Assembly: GCA_017434455.1 (NCBI GenBank)
Contig: JAFRFG010000012.1
Location: forward strand, 169,688-233,687
DNA from: Thermoguttaceae bacterium
GTDB lineage: Bacteria > Planctomycetota > Planctomycetia > Pirellulales > Thermoguttaceae
Direction of reading: 5' to 3'
Length of the DNA: 64,000 bases
Part shown: piece by piece, positions 45,086-55,200 of the stretch
Layout of the letters: every line of letters begins with the position of its first letter
How positions within the stretch are numbered: position 1 is the first letter of the stretch
Notes under the pieces: model-generated
The model's database searches: none
The model's input: the letters and a program-made list of their open reading frames with translations, nothing else
Told to the model about the DNA's origin: nothing
Position numbers and translations under genes: made by a program

Positions 45086-45877
45086 GTGCCGATCCTGCCC
45101 CAAGATAACCCCCGCGCCGGTCATCGGACGTATTACCGGATCGCCGATCTGGTGGTCGCGTTCGATTCCGGCCGGGGACGGCTGTGCAAGCAGGCCCGGG
45201 CGTATGAGCTGCCGAGCCAAAGCCCTCCTCCCAAAGTCGATATGGTGATCGATATCCCCGATGATTTCTTTGAGAGGAAGCTGCGCGAAAACCCGCATCT
45301 GACCCCCGATTCTCTCCTGTATATCCTCACCGGAACCGACTTCATCCGGTTGATTCTCGACTACAGCGGCATAGGGCTGCATGCCTCGGCGGTTGTCTGT
45401 GACGGGCGGGCCTATCTGTTTTCCGCCGACAGCGGGGTCGGCAAGTCGACCCATACCCAGCTTTGGTGCCGCCACTTTGGCCGGGACCGCGCCTTTATCC
45501 TCAACGACGACAAGCCGGTCATCCGTTTGGTCGACGGGGCGTGGTATGTCTATGGAACCCCCTGGTCGGGGAAGAGCGACCTGAATCGCCCGCTTCGCGT
45601 TCCCTTGGCGGCGATCGCCTTCCTGCGCCGCGGGATCGAGGATACGATTCGCCCTATGGCGCCGCCCGAGGCGGTCTATCCCTTTATGTCGCAGACACTT
45701 CGCCCCGCCGGCGGCGCGCAGATGGAGGACGCGCTCGATCGAATGATCGGGCTTATCAAGACGATCCCGATCTTCCAATTGTGCTGCACACCGACCACCG
45801 GGGCGGTTCGAGTCGCGTACGCCGCGATGCGCCAGGCGCGCCCCTTTCAGCAGCCCGGATCGGGGGAGGCGCCATGA
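45086..45877 (+). CDS. HPr-kinase-like P-loop kinase
   Basis: A 263-residue cytoplasmic protein starting with GTG. Residues 108-123 (GRAYLFSADSGVGKSTH) form a P-loop with Lys120, and LNDDKPVIRL supplies the following acidic motif, as in HPr kinase/phosphorylase-related proteins. Relatives without the full HprK domain are found in lasso-peptide and other PqqD-containing clusters, where some phosphorylate the peptide. The gene overlaps the next by four bases (ATGA), so translation is coupled. The substrate here is unknown; HPr itself is unlikely because no PTS gene is seen. Confidence 0.7.
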   Translation: MPILPQDNPRAGHRTYYRIADLVVAFDSGRGRLCKQARAYELPSQSPPPKVDMVIDIPDDFFERKLRENPHLTPDSLLYILTGTDFIRLILDYSGIGLHASAVVCDGRAYLFSADSGVGKSTHTQLWCRHFGRDRAFILNDDKPVIRLVDGAWYVYGTPWSGKSDLNRPLRVPLAAIAFLRRGIEDTIRPMAPPEAVYPFMSQTLRPAGGAQMEDALDRMIGLIKTIPIFQLCCTPTTGAVRVAYAAMRQARPFQQPGSGEAP

Positions 45878-46368
45878 GTGATTCTGTTTTCCCGAGTGAT
45901 GAAAAGACGACGCTTTTGATCGGGTCGGAGTCCTTTTTCGCCCTGGCCGGGGAGCTGTTGGCGGCCGGCAAGCGTGTCTCGATGACCCCCACCGGAAGCA
46001 GTATGCTTCCGACCCTGCGCGGGGGGCGTGACACGGTCGTTCTGGAGCCCCCCGGGGAGAAAAAACTCCGCCGAGGCGATATTATCCTCTATCGACGTCT
46101 GGACGGAACCTATGTTCTGCATAGAATTGTAAAGGTCTGTAAGCCGCCTCAGCGGTATACTCTCTGCGGCGATAACCAGATAGCGCCGGAGCGGGGGATC
46201 GGCCGCGAGCAAGTTCTGGCGGTGGTTCGCTCTTTGCGGCGCGGCTCGCGGCAAATCGACTGCGACGGCCTGTTTTTTCGTCTCTACAGCGAGATCTGGA
46301 TGGCACTGCGCTTTCCGAGACAAGTCTATCATTATCTCAAACGCCGGGTCAGCGGGATCCTTCGGTGA
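45874..46368 (+). CDS. signal-peptidase-like S24/S26 protease
   Basis: 164 residues from the ATG at 45874, which overlaps the kinase stop codon; the frame stays open much further upstream but that part lies inside the kinase gene. TGSSMLPTL gives the catalytic Ser43 of the S-M-x-P signature, and VLHRIV gives His83, so the dyad is Ser-His as in SipW/Sec11-type signal peptidases rather than Ser-Lys. CGDN at about 93-98 matches the later conserved box. No N-terminal membrane helix is present, unlike normal signal peptidases, so it may process a cytoplasmic or peripheral substrate. It lies between a kinase and a PqqD-like protein. Confidence 0.72.
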   Translation: MSDSVFPSDEKTTLLIGSESFFALAGELLAAGKRVSMTPTGSSMLPTLRGGRDTVVLEPPGEKKLRRGDIILYRRLDGTYVLHRIVKVCKPPQRYTLCGDNQIAPERGIGREQVLAVVRSLRRGSRQIDCDGLFFRLYSEIWMALRFPRQVYHYLKRRVSGILR

Positions 46369-46417
46369 GCCTCGTTCGGTGGTTCCGTTGAACGGATGAA
46401 ATCCTTGATGTAACGAA

Positions 46418-46684
46418 ATGAAACTAAATCCTGAATTTGTTCTTCGGACGCTGGACGATACAACGATTTTGGTCCCTTTCGGAAGGGCGCAGGTCGACTT
46501 CAACGGGATGCTCACGGTCAATGCCGTCGGGGCCTTCCTGGTGGAGCAGCTTCAAAACGACGTGACCGAGGACGAACTGGTCGAGCGCCTCACGGCGCGC
46601 TACGAGGTCGACGCCGAAACAGCCCGCAAAGATGTTTCTTCTTTTTTAGATAGTCTGCGCCAATGCAAGGCCCTGCTTGATTAG
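46418..46684 (+). CDS. PqqD-like peptide-binding protein (RRE)
   Basis: An 88-residue protein matching the PqqD/RiPP recognition element pattern: a beta-hairpin start (VLRTLDDTTILVPFG), LTVNAVGAFLVEQL, then the winged-helix part TEDELVERLTARYEVDAETARKDVSSFLDSL. RREs bind the leader of a precursor peptide and deliver it to modifying enzymes. It follows the protease by 49 bases and ends 7 bases before a convergent gene, closing the cassette. No precursor peptide is recognisable next to it. Confidence 0.75.
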   Translation: MKLNPEFVLRTLDDTTILVPFGRAQVDFNGMLTVNAVGAFLVEQLQNDVTEDELVERLTARYEVDAETARKDVSSFLDSLRQCKALLD

Positions 46685-46691
46685 CTTTTTC

Positions 46692-48080
46692 TCACGGCCG
46701 AACGGTGACCGCGCAGGTCCCCCGGCTGTTTTTGATCTGGTCGGTAGGGAGATTCAGCCGCAGGTGAAGCTCCCCTCGTTTTTGGGGGATAAGCGTTCCC
46801 TTCGCGCCGATCGGTTCGGTCTGAATCGGCAGCTCGCTCAAGGGGGCCTTCTCGGGGACGATTTCGGCAAGGAGCGTCCCGAGGGGACGGGTGTTGAAGT
46901 ACGACAGGGTGATCCCATTGGCCTCGCACGGATAGACCTTCCCTTGGCCGCCGACACGAAACCGTCCCGCGGCGCTGAGGCGGTACTCCTTCCCCGGTTC
47001 TAATATCACGCCGGTCGCCAGATAACCGTTTTCGGCGTCGAGCGTGAGGGTGGTTCCTCCGTCGGGGAGAGGCCCCAGTTCGGAACGGGGGACGCTCATA
47101 TCCGGCGCGTGATCGAAGTCGAAACCGTAGTCGAGCCATTCGACGAAATTCTGCCAGTCGGCGGCAAGCCGGCCGGCGCCGTCCCCCAGAAGGTCAAGAA
47201 ACGGCTTATTGGGGTCCTCCTCCATCGCCAGGAAGGGGAGCGCGCCGAAGGCGTCGGCGTACTCGGGCCGGTGCGCCAGCAAGGTCACCAGCGCCCAGCA
47301 CCACGCGTAAGCCGAGATATCCTCAAAGGCCTTCGGCTTGAAGGCGAGCAGTTCCCTCACCGAGGGGACCTCGCCCGATTGGACGAAAGATCGGATTCGA
47401 TCGATCCGGCCGAACCCCTCGATCTCTTCCCGTGTGTCGGGGAAGATCCCCAGCTCGATGGTCTGCCCGTCCCAGCGGTGGAGGGCGAGAAACTCGGCGA
47501 TCCCTTCGGTGAACCAGCGGGGTTCCAAAGCCCCGAAGGTATGGAGCATAAAGGCGTGGACCAGCTCGTGGAGCATCAGGAAACGGTTGTAGTAGACCTG
47601 GTTCTTATCGAAGACCCAAATTCGATCGTAGAGCGAAAAACCGTTGGGAAATTCGGGAATCTCCTCCTCGCTGAAGTCGAAGGCGCCGAAGATTTCGAAC
47701 GGTTCCCGGTCGGTCATAAGAAAAGCGGAGATTTTCCAGCCGTCGTACTGACGCGGATCGAGATGGAAGAATTCGCACAGCCGGGGGACCGCGGCGTCGA
47801 GCAGGTGGATGATCTCGTCATTCTTTTCGTTGGAGGGCAGGTCGGTGTAAAGATCGACATAGCGGCCCGGAAGCGCGCGGATGCCCAGATCGTCCATATA
47901 GAGGATCTTCAGGTCCCCGAAACCCGGCCAATCGCGCCTCGCTTCTTTGGCGCGGTCAACAGCGGCGGTTCGGTCCCGCTCGCTCAACGGGGGTCTCTTG
48001 ACGGTTTCCCGGGCAAAGACCGCCGCGGCCGGCAGCAACAGGAGCGTCAAAAGCAGGGGGAAGCGGGGGAAACGGTTCAT
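46692..48080 (-). CDS. secreted gluzincin-type metalloprotease (DUF1570-like)
   Basis: The ATG at 48080 starts a clear signal peptide (MNRFPRFPLLLTLLLLPAAAVFA); an ATG at 48110 would add 10 charged residues. In the 462-residue protein His171, Glu172 and His175 (HELVH) and a Glu in TEGIAEF (about 192-196) form the gluzincin zinc site, in the arrangement seen in DUF1570 and related peptidase-MA-like proteins common in planctomycetes. A C-terminal beta-rich region (about 330-462) may bind substrate. It is convergent with the PqqD-like gene, 7 bases apart. Confidence 0.75.
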   Translation of the reverse strand: MNRFPRFPLLLTLLLLPAAAVFARETVKRPPLSERDRTAAVDRAKEARRDWPGFGDLKILYMDDLGIRALPGRYVDLYTDLPSNEKNDEIIHLLDAAVPRLCEFFHLDPRQYDGWKISAFLMTDREPFEIFGAFDFSEEEIPEFPNGFSLYDRIWVFDKNQVYYNRFLMLHELVHAFMLHTFGALEPRWFTEGIAEFLALHRWDGQTIELGIFPDTREEIEGFGRIDRIRSFVQSGEVPSVRELLAFKPKAFEDISAYAWCWALVTLLAHRPEYADAFGALPFLAMEEDPNKPFLDLLGDGAGRLAADWQNFVEWLDYGFDFDHAPDMSVPRSELGPLPDGGTTLTLDAENGYLATGVILEPGKEYRLSAAGRFRVGGQGKVYPCEANGITLSYFNTRPLGTLLAEIVPEKAPLSELPIQTEPIGAKGTLIPQKRGELHLRLNLPTDQIKNSRGTCAVTVRP

Positions 48081-48208
48081 CGGTTTTCTTTCTGTCCAAC
48101 ACGACTTCATACACGAACTGTATCAAACGGTTATTATGGTGTATTTGACGTTATTTCGGAATAGCCCGGTGGGGATCGGCGAAATTTTCTCGTCCGAGGG
48201 CGGGACGA

Positions 48209-48237
48209 TTGCGTCTGCTGAGCCGATTTTTTACAAT
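48209..48237 (+). promoter_or_regulatory. promoter of the beta-CASP RNase gene
   Basis: TTGCGT (48209-48214), a 17-base spacer and TACAAT (48232-48237), about 80 bases before the ATG. Confidence 0.5.
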
Positions 48238-48314
48238 AGAGGGAAAACCGCCGAAAAGGAGAAGGCCGAAGGGCCGCCTCTTTTCATCCACCGCGATAGA
48301 CGAATGAGACGATT

Positions 48315-49724
48315 ATGAGATTGCGTTTTCTGGGGGGCAATGGGAATGTCACCGGTTCGAAGCACTTCGCCGAGATCGGGGATTTTCGTTTTCTGGTTGA
48401 CTGTGGGATGACCCAGGAGCGCGATTTTCTGTGGCGCAACTGGGACAAGTGCCCCGAGGATCCCGCGGGAATAGACGCGATCTTTCTGACGCACGCCCAT
48501 CTGGATCACTGCGGATTGATCCCGAAGTTCTGGAAGGACGGTTTTCGCGGGACGATCTACGCGACCGCGGCGACCTGCGAACTGGCCAAATTGATTCTGC
48601 TCGATTCGGCCCATATCCAAGAGGAAGACGCGCTTTTCAAGCAGAAGCGCCACCGCAAAGAAAACCGTCTGGGGCGCCCCGTCGTTCCGCTGTACACCAA
48701 TGCCGACGTTCAGCAGGTCCTCCCGATGTTTGCCCCGGTGGACTACGATCTGTCCAAACAGATCGTTCCCCATGTGAGCGTCGCCTTCCACGAAGCGGGG
48801 CATGTCCTGGGGAGCGCCTTCGTCGAGGTCACCTATCGGGAACCGCGCGAGCGAAACGACCGCCGGATTCTTTTCTCCGGCGATCTTGGCCGTCCGGACC
48901 GTCCGATCCTGCGCGATCCGGCGTTTTTTGACGACCCGCGCCGGCCGGTCAACACCCTGCTGATCGAGTCGACCTACGGCGACCGGGAAAGCGCGCCGAT
49001 CGAAAGCGTGGACGACCAGCTCAGCGAGACGATCAAGCGAACCACCGCCCGAGGCGGCAAGGTGATTATGCCGGTCTTTGCCGTGGAGCGCGCTCAGGAG
49101 ATGCTCTATCGACTGGCAACCCTGCAGCAAAGCGGCGCCCTTTCGAAGGATATCCCGATCTTCCTCGATTCCCCGATGGCGGTCGAGGCGACACGAATCT
49201 TCGTCCGTCACAAGGAGTGCTTCGATCAAGAGACACTCAGGAAGTTCGAAAGCAGGGAATCGATCGAAAACCTTCATCTTTTGGAGACCCCCGATCAGTC
49301 CCGCACCCTGAACACCTTCGTCGGGCCGGCGCTGATCTTGGCCTCCAGCGGGATGTGCAACGCCGGGCGAATCAAGCACCACCTGGCCAACCATATCGGG
49401 GATCAGCGCAACACGATTCTCTTCTTGGGGTATCAGTCCCAGGGAACCTTGGGGCGGAGGATTGTCAGCGGAGAAAAGAACGTCCGAATTCTCGGCCAGC
49501 AGTATATGGTCCGCGCCGAGGTCGTTTCGGTTCGGGGAATCTCCGGTCACGCCGATCAAAAAGAACTGCTGGCGTGGTACAGCGCGATCCCGAAGCATCC
49601 CGAGACCACTTTTGTCGTTCACGGAGAGATTACCTCCTCGCGAACCTTAGCGGAGAAGATTCGGGGAATCGCCCCCGAGACGAAGATCGCCCTGCCCGAG
49701 TACGGGGAGGAGGCGTTTGTTTGA
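48315..49724 (+). CDS. metallo-beta-lactamase/beta-CASP family RNase-like protein
   Basis: A 469-residue enzyme. His60, His62, Asp64 and His65 (THAHLDH) with HEAGHVLGSA and SGDLGR form the metallo-beta-lactamase zinc site. The beta-CASP part has LIESTYGDR (motif 4 region), PVFAVERAQEML, SSGMC and RGISGHAD, ending in VVHGE. Relatives of this YSH1/RNase-J-like group cut RNA with roles in processing or decay. There are no extra domains such as KH. The frame is normal in length for the bacterial group. It is convergent with the ABC ATPase gene. Confidence 0.9.
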   Translation: MRLRFLGGNGNVTGSKHFAEIGDFRFLVDCGMTQERDFLWRNWDKCPEDPAGIDAIFLTHAHLDHCGLIPKFWKDGFRGTIYATAATCELAKLILLDSAHIQEEDALFKQKRHRKENRLGRPVVPLYTNADVQQVLPMFAPVDYDLSKQIVPHVSVAFHEAGHVLGSAFVEVTYREPRERNDRRILFSGDLGRPDRPILRDPAFFDDPRRPVNTLLIESTYGDRESAPIESVDDQLSETIKRTTARGGKVIMPVFAVERAQEMLYRLATLQQSGALSKDIPIFLDSPMAVEATRIFVRHKECFDQETLRKFESRESIENLHLLETPDQSRTLNTFVGPALILASSGMCNAGRIKHHLANHIGDQRNTILFLGYQSQGTLGRRIVSGEKNVRILGQQYMVRAEVVSVRGISGHADQKELLAWYSAIPKHPETTFVVHGEITSSRTLAEKIRGIAPETKIALPEYGEEAFV

Positions 49725-49755
49725 AGAGGAGCTTTTTTGCCGCGAAAGGGCCTAG

Positions 49756-50559
49756 TTAAATGAGGTGCTCCCCCTCAAAGAGGTGTCCCCCTTCGCTGCA
49801 TCGGTGGTCGTGACGGATCATCTTCAGATCACCGCCGTAGATCTCGCGTATGGCCCGGCCGTCGAACTCACTGGTCGGGTGAACAACCACCCGCTGATTG
49901 ACGCACACGACGCTGCGGACGCAGCGCGAGACGACCCCCAGGTCGTGCGAGACGATCAAAATGGCGACCGTGCGGTTCAGTTCCTCGAGGAGGTGATAGA
50001 ACTGCTCGACACTGGAGGGGTCGACGTTGTTGGTCGGTTCGTCGAGGATCAGGAGCTTGGGGCGGCCGCACAGCGCCCGGGCAATGAGAACCCGCTGACG
50101 CTGTCCCCCCGACAGTGCCCCAAAGGTTCGGCTCGCCAGCTCGGCGACCCCCATCTGCTCCATCGCCGCGGCCGCCTCGGCCCGATCTTGCCTGGTGTAC
50201 CGCCGGAAGACGCGGCCAAGAAAAGAGCCGCCCTGATCACGCGTGCCGCCGAGCCGGCCGGTGAGCACGACGTCGCCGACGGTAATCGGGAAGAGGCGGT
50301 CGACCCGCAGCTGCTGCGGGGTATAGCCGACGAACAGCCGGGTCTTCTCCGGTTGCTGACCGAAGAGCTTTACCGTCCCTTTTTGGGGGTGAAGCAGCCC
50401 GAGCATCAGCCGTACCAGGGTGGTCTTTCCCCCCCCGTTCGGTCCGACGATCGAGGCGAACTCCCCCGGGGCGATTTTCAGCGAGACATCCTCCAGGGCG
50501 GGGGCCTGCCCATCGTACGAGAAGGTGACGGATTGAAGATCGACGATCGCCTCGGCCAT
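49756..50559 (-). CDS. metal-type ABC transporter ATP-binding protein (ZnuC-like)
   Basis: 267 residues with Walker A GPNGGGKT (Lys45), the signature LSGGQRQRV, Walker B LLILDEPT and the H-loop VSHD. The sequence is of the ZnuC/MntB type that powers Zn2+ or Mn2+ import. The C-terminus is rich in His and Cys (RHDHRCSEGGH), as expected of a metal-handling ATPase. No permease or binding protein flanks it: the neighbours are a beta-CASP gene (convergent) and dnaB (divergent). Confidence 0.85.
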   Translation of the reverse strand: MAEAIVDLQSVTFSYDGQAPALEDVSLKIAPGEFASIVGPNGGGKTTLVRLMLGLLHPQKGTVKLFGQQPEKTRLFVGYTPQQLRVDRLFPITVGDVVLTGRLGGTRDQGGSFLGRVFRRYTRQDRAEAAAAMEQMGVAELASRTFGALSGGQRQRVLIARALCGRPKLLILDEPTNNVDPSSVEQFYHLLEELNRTVAILIVSHDLGVVSRCVRSVVCVNQRVVVHPTSEFDGRAIREIYGGDLKMIRHDHRCSEGGHLFEGEHLI

Positions 50560-50670
50560 CGGGTCGGTTCCTTGGGTGGTAAAAATTTTTCCGCCGTAAT
50601 TATTCCCTTTTTTTCCGCTCCGGCAACGGGCCGGGCGGGGACTGCCCGGAATTTTTTTCGGCCGGGGCCC

Positions 50671-50698
50671 TTGCGTTGCGTTCGGGGGTGGGGATAAT
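50671..50698 (+). promoter_or_regulatory. promoter of dnaB
   Basis: TTGCGT (50671-50676), a 16-base spacer and GATAAT (50693-50698), about 50 bases before the ATG. Confidence 0.5.
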
Positions 50699-50750
50699 CA
50701 AGGGCCCTTATGATTTCACATCAATCGTTTTTTAAGCAAGGAGTGCGTCT

Positions 50751-52208
50751 ATGGCCGAAACCGGTCCCTCGAAGCGTCCAAGGAAGAGAATCACTAAACA
50801 GCCGCCGGTACCGATTCTCGATCGGCCGCTGCCGTACAGTCAAGAGGCCGAACAGGGGGTCGTGGGAGCGATTCTCCTCGAACCCGAAGTCTGTGACGAG
50901 ATGGCGGTCATTATCCGCCCGGACGATTTCTTCGTCCCCGCCAATCGGATCATCTACCGGAACCTCCTCGATATGAACACCTCCTCGCGGGGAATCGACT
51001 TGATCCTCCTGGTGGAGCGGCTCCGCGAGGCGGATGAACTGGAGGAGATCGGCGGCGAGGCTTATTTGGCCGAGGTGATGAGTTCGGTTCAGGTGGTGGC
51101 GCACGCGAGGCATTACGCGATGATCGTGCGCGAGAAGGCGATTCGCCGCGATATCATCGTCGCCGCCTCCGAAGTGCTCGAGGATGGCTATGAGCCGGGA
51201 AATTCGTCGCAGGAACTGATGAACAGGGCCGAGCAGAAATTTTTCGCCATTGGCGACGGCCGTGATTCCAATCGTGTTCAGAAGATCGACGAGGTGATGC
51301 AAGAGACCCTCCAGATGATCGATCGGCGCAGCGAAAGCGGGGTCGAGGGGGTGATGACGGGGTTTGCCGATCTCGATAAGATGCTCTTTGGGTTCCATAA
51401 CTCCGAGCTCATCATTTTGGCGGCGCGTCCGAGCATGGGGAAGACGGCTCTGGCGCTGAATATCGCCGACCACGTCGCCGTGAACGGTCACCAGTCGGTT
51501 TTGTTCGTCTCCCTCGAAATGGGACGTGTGGAACTCGGTCAGCGTCTGCTCTGTTCCCGCGGACGGATCAAAGGAGATCATCTGCGGGGTGGGTTCCTCA
51601 CGAGCAAAGAGCAGCAATCCCTGGCGAAGGCCGCCTCGGAATTGGGACAGGCCCCCCTGTTTATCGACGACACCCCCTACCATACCGTGACCGAGATCGC
51701 CGCGGTCGCCCGCCGGCTCAAGCGCAAAAGCGAACATGGGCTGGCGATGCTGGTGATTGACTACCTGGGGCTGATCGCTCCCGATAACGATCAAGATCCC
51801 CGTCAGGAGCAGGTCGCCAAGACGGCGCGGCGGCTTAAAGGGCTGGCGCGCGAACTCCAGATCCCGGTTCTCTGTCTGGCGCAGCTCAACCGAATGACCG
51901 AGCAGGCCAAAGACAACCGCCCGAGGTTGTCGCACCTGCGCGAGTCGGGAGCTATCGAGCAGGACGCCGACGTGGTGATGTTTGTCCACCGTGACAGCTA
52001 CTACCAGACGGCCGAAGAAGCCGATGACCGGCAGTCTGACAACGACGCGCTGGTCATGGTCGCGAAACAGCGAAACGGGCCGGTCGGTGATGTCCACCTC
52101 ACCTGGCTGCCCGACTACGCGCTGTTTGCCAACCAGGCCGTCGGAAGCGACGAGGAGTTCGGCCCGATGGAAGATTTTGGCCCGTATTCATCGGGGGATT
52201 ATCAGTAA
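50751..52208 (+). CDS. dnaB: replicative DNA helicase DnaB
   Basis: A 485-residue hexameric 5'-3' helicase of the replisome. The N-terminal domain (PYSQEAEQGVVGAILLEP, about residues 25-130) is followed by the RecA-like core: Walker A RPSMGKTA near residue 228, SLEMGR, LVIDYLGLIAPD as Walker B, and SHLRESGAIEQDADVVMFVHRD, the classic arginine-finger region. The length is usual, with no intein or insertion. The C-terminal 40 residues are acidic. Its stop codon overlaps the end of the convergent nuclease gene by 7 bases. Confidence 0.95.
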   Translation: MAETGPSKRPRKRITKQPPVPILDRPLPYSQEAEQGVVGAILLEPEVCDEMAVIIRPDDFFVPANRIIYRNLLDMNTSSRGIDLILLVERLREADELEEIGGEAYLAEVMSSVQVVAHARHYAMIVREKAIRRDIIVAASEVLEDGYEPGNSSQELMNRAEQKFFAIGDGRDSNRVQKIDEVMQETLQMIDRRSESGVEGVMTGFADLDKMLFGFHNSELIILAARPSMGKTALALNIADHVAVNGHQSVLFVSLEMGRVELGQRLLCSRGRIKGDHLRGGFLTSKEQQSLAKAASELGQAPLFIDDTPYHTVTEIAAVARRLKRKSEHGLAMLVIDYLGLIAPDNDQDPRQEQVAKTARRLKGLARELQIPVLCLAQLNRMTEQAKDNRPRLSHLRESGAIEQDADVVMFVHRDSYYQTAEEADDRQSDNDALVMVAKQRNGPVGDVHLTWLPDYALFANQAVGSDEEFGPMEDFGPYSSGDYQ

Positions 52209-55200
52209 AGCCCGGTGATTGGGGCGAAGTCGGAGTAAAACCTCCCCGCCTTGTGGTCGAGCATCGTTCCCCGCTCAGGGACGCTCGGATCGATTAAAGA
52301 GGATGGATCGACGCCCGTCCTCCAGTGCGCGCGAATGGTCCGAACGACCCACTCGAAGGTCTGAAACGCCTCCTGGAGGTCGTCTCCGGTCCAGTCGGCC
52401 GCGAATGCCTTGCACAGCCGCGTCTTGGGGAGAATGATGTAGCCGCTGGTGATCTTGTTGATCGGTTGGCCGAAGTTCATCCGCGCGAGAATCTTTTTGG
52501 CCAGCGGCCGGTAGAGCACCAGCTGCAGATCGATCCAGTGGCGCCATTTCCCGTTGTCTAAAGGCGTTGGGGAAAATGTCCCGATTCTGTAGGGAGGGTA
52601 GGGGAGCTCTTTCCAGTAGCGTTTGTCGATCTCGTTCTTTTCCCGGCGGTTGAGCAGCGGGTCGTCCCCGGAGGGACCGTTCCCCTCGGTGCCGGAATTG
52701 AAGGTCTTGTAGTCGAAGATAAACAGCTCCCCGGTCTGCGGGGAGTAGTCGATTCGGTCGATCTGCCCGGAGATTTTGACATCGACCCCGTCGACCGTCA
52801 GAAGACAGGGATCGTGGTGAGGGACCGAGGTCTCGACCTCGACGATTCTGTTTCCTCGCTCCCGCCACCGGGCCTGCCACCGGGCGAAATCGTGCAGGCG
52901 TTCTCGGGCCTGTTCGAGCTGAAGGCGCGTGATTCGACTGGCGAAACCGGCCTGATCGCGGCGGAGCTTTTGATCGAGGCAGTTGTCGAAAAACGCGGTG
53001 ATCTGTCGTTCGTCGGTCGATTCACGCACGGCCGTATCTTCCCCAAAGCGGCGGAGCATATCGTGGACTACGCTTCCGAACTTATCGGGGCCCCATTCCA
53101 CGGCGCTGTCACTCAGTGCCTCCAGCCGGAGACCCTGCTGGAGAAACCAGATATAGGGGGACTCGAAGAAGGTCTTAAACGAGGATGGGGAAAAATGGGA
53201 CGGCGGGTCGCCGGCGAAGGTGAGGACCGGCGGCCGAAACCCCTCTTCCGCCGGGTCGAAGGGAAAAACCTCGCCGCCGGCGGCCGGATCCTCGGTTTTC
53301 GAGAAAAAGCGCAGTATTCGTTTGGCCGAGTCGGCGACCTGTTCGGTCATGAGGAGAAATCGGCACGGTTTGGCGGGGGAACCGTCGATCGCCTCACCGG
53401 GGAAGAGAATGGTGACGCTCTTGTGGGAACGAAGGATCATCTCGAAGCCGGCGGCGTCGCAGACGGCTTGATCATTGGCGGTCATCAGCCGAAGCTCCCG
53501 GCGCAGCGTTTCGGACAGGAACAATCCGGCGCCGGGATTTTGGGGAAGATGGTCGTCGGTCATTCCGGTGAGAATCAGGTGAGGACGGGTTTCGAACCGG
53601 GCATCGTTCCAGGTGAGGATCGGAACCGGGAACTCCTCGGCGGGGACCGGCTCATGCCGCCCGGCGCAATACTTCTGTAAAAGAGCAAAGAACTCCACCG
53701 CCGTGATCGGTTTGTCCAGGATCGTCGGCAGTTTACCCAGCTTATCGAGGAATGTTTTCAGCGCGCTGATCCCCGTTTTGATCTGTTTTTCCGCCGGGCT
53801 GAGTGTCGTGTCCTCGGTTTCTTCCTTCGCGGTCTCCTCTTCGGCGGTTGGTATGGGCTCGGTGCCTTCGCTGCCGGGCACCGTTTCAGCAGCCGGAATA
53901 TCAGCCGTGTCGTCGGCCGGTTCCGCCAGAAGGTCGGCCGCGGCGGGGTAAACGGTCCCGACCATCGCGCGGATGATATCTCCCCACTCGGCCGGCCGGC
54001 GCTCGGCCGGGAAGATCCCGCCGCCGCTGTGCGGCTCGGCGGGATATTTGTCACGGTAAAACGGCGCCAGCAGCGTATCGAGAAGATCACAGAGGCGAAA
54101 CAGCGCCTCGCGGTTTTCCCGCAGATTCTTCCGCCGATCGTCCTCCTCATCGCCGGGGTTATCGGCGCTGTAGGTTCCCAGGCCGGTTTTGATCTGGTCG
54201 GGGAGATATTTTTCGTGAAGCTGATCCAGCGCCGAGATCCAGTCGCGGGAAGCAATCTCGGGAATCTCGCGAAGAAACCACGCGTCGAGGTCGGGATGCC
54301 GAATCAAGTCGGCGAAACAGTCGTAGCGGCGCTGTTCGAGGAAACGGGCGGTGTCCAGAAGAAGCCGAATCAGACGATTGGCGGTAAGGTTCTCTTCCGG
54401 CGCGGGGGGGAACGAAAGACCGAGCTTTCGCGATTCCGAGACCAGGAACGGATACGATTCCCGCGAGACCATCACGATGGCGGTCTGGTCAAGATCGAGC
54501 GTTTCCAGGCAGCGCGCGCACGTTTCCCCCTCTTCCACAACGGTCGGGAGCTGAAAGATCTGCCCTTCGGGAATCTCAAAGACCAGATCGGTCCAGCGTT
54601 CCGGGATGATCGTTCCGTACGAATCGAAGCGGTCTTCTTGGGATCGCTCGGCAAAAAGAAAGCAGTTGACCGAGTCGGGGCGGGCCTGGACGAACTGATC
54701 GAGACGTTTTTTATGAATGGCCGGAAGGTATAAAATACCGGCTAAGAAGAGCGTGGCATTCCCCGTGGGCCGGACGCCGGCAAGGATACGGCGGCGCTCT
54801 TCGGCACGGTCGGCGAGGGAGGTGTCGGCCAGAGCGCGCAGATAATCCTCTTCGAGCCGGGAGAGCGCCTCCCATCGGGCTTTTTCCTGCGGCGTTAAAT
54901 TCGGCAGCCGGGCGACGGTGTCGAAGCTGTGTCCCTCGTCAGCCAGCTCGCCGCGCAGGAGGGCGATGCGCTCGGCCAAGTCGAGCCGGCCCCGGAATTT
55001 TGGGGGGGGATCCCCGAAGAGCTCCCGGCGGATCGGATGGCCCGATTCCATTTGCTGAAGAACCTTTCCCCAGGTGAGCAGCTCCGTGAACGGATCGGCC
55101 AGTTTCTCGTGCGGTTGGTAAAGCCAGTCGGTAAAGGTGCTTAAGTCATGGACCCGGCAGTCGACGCCCGCGGTTTTAAAGAGATCGCCGAGGAGATCTT

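Noticed and set aside
45463..45873. Longer N-terminus for the S24/S26-like protease (open upstream to 45463)
   Set aside because: The extension lies wholly inside the kinase gene in another frame; the ATGA overlap at 45874 gives a start that agrees with the protease domain.
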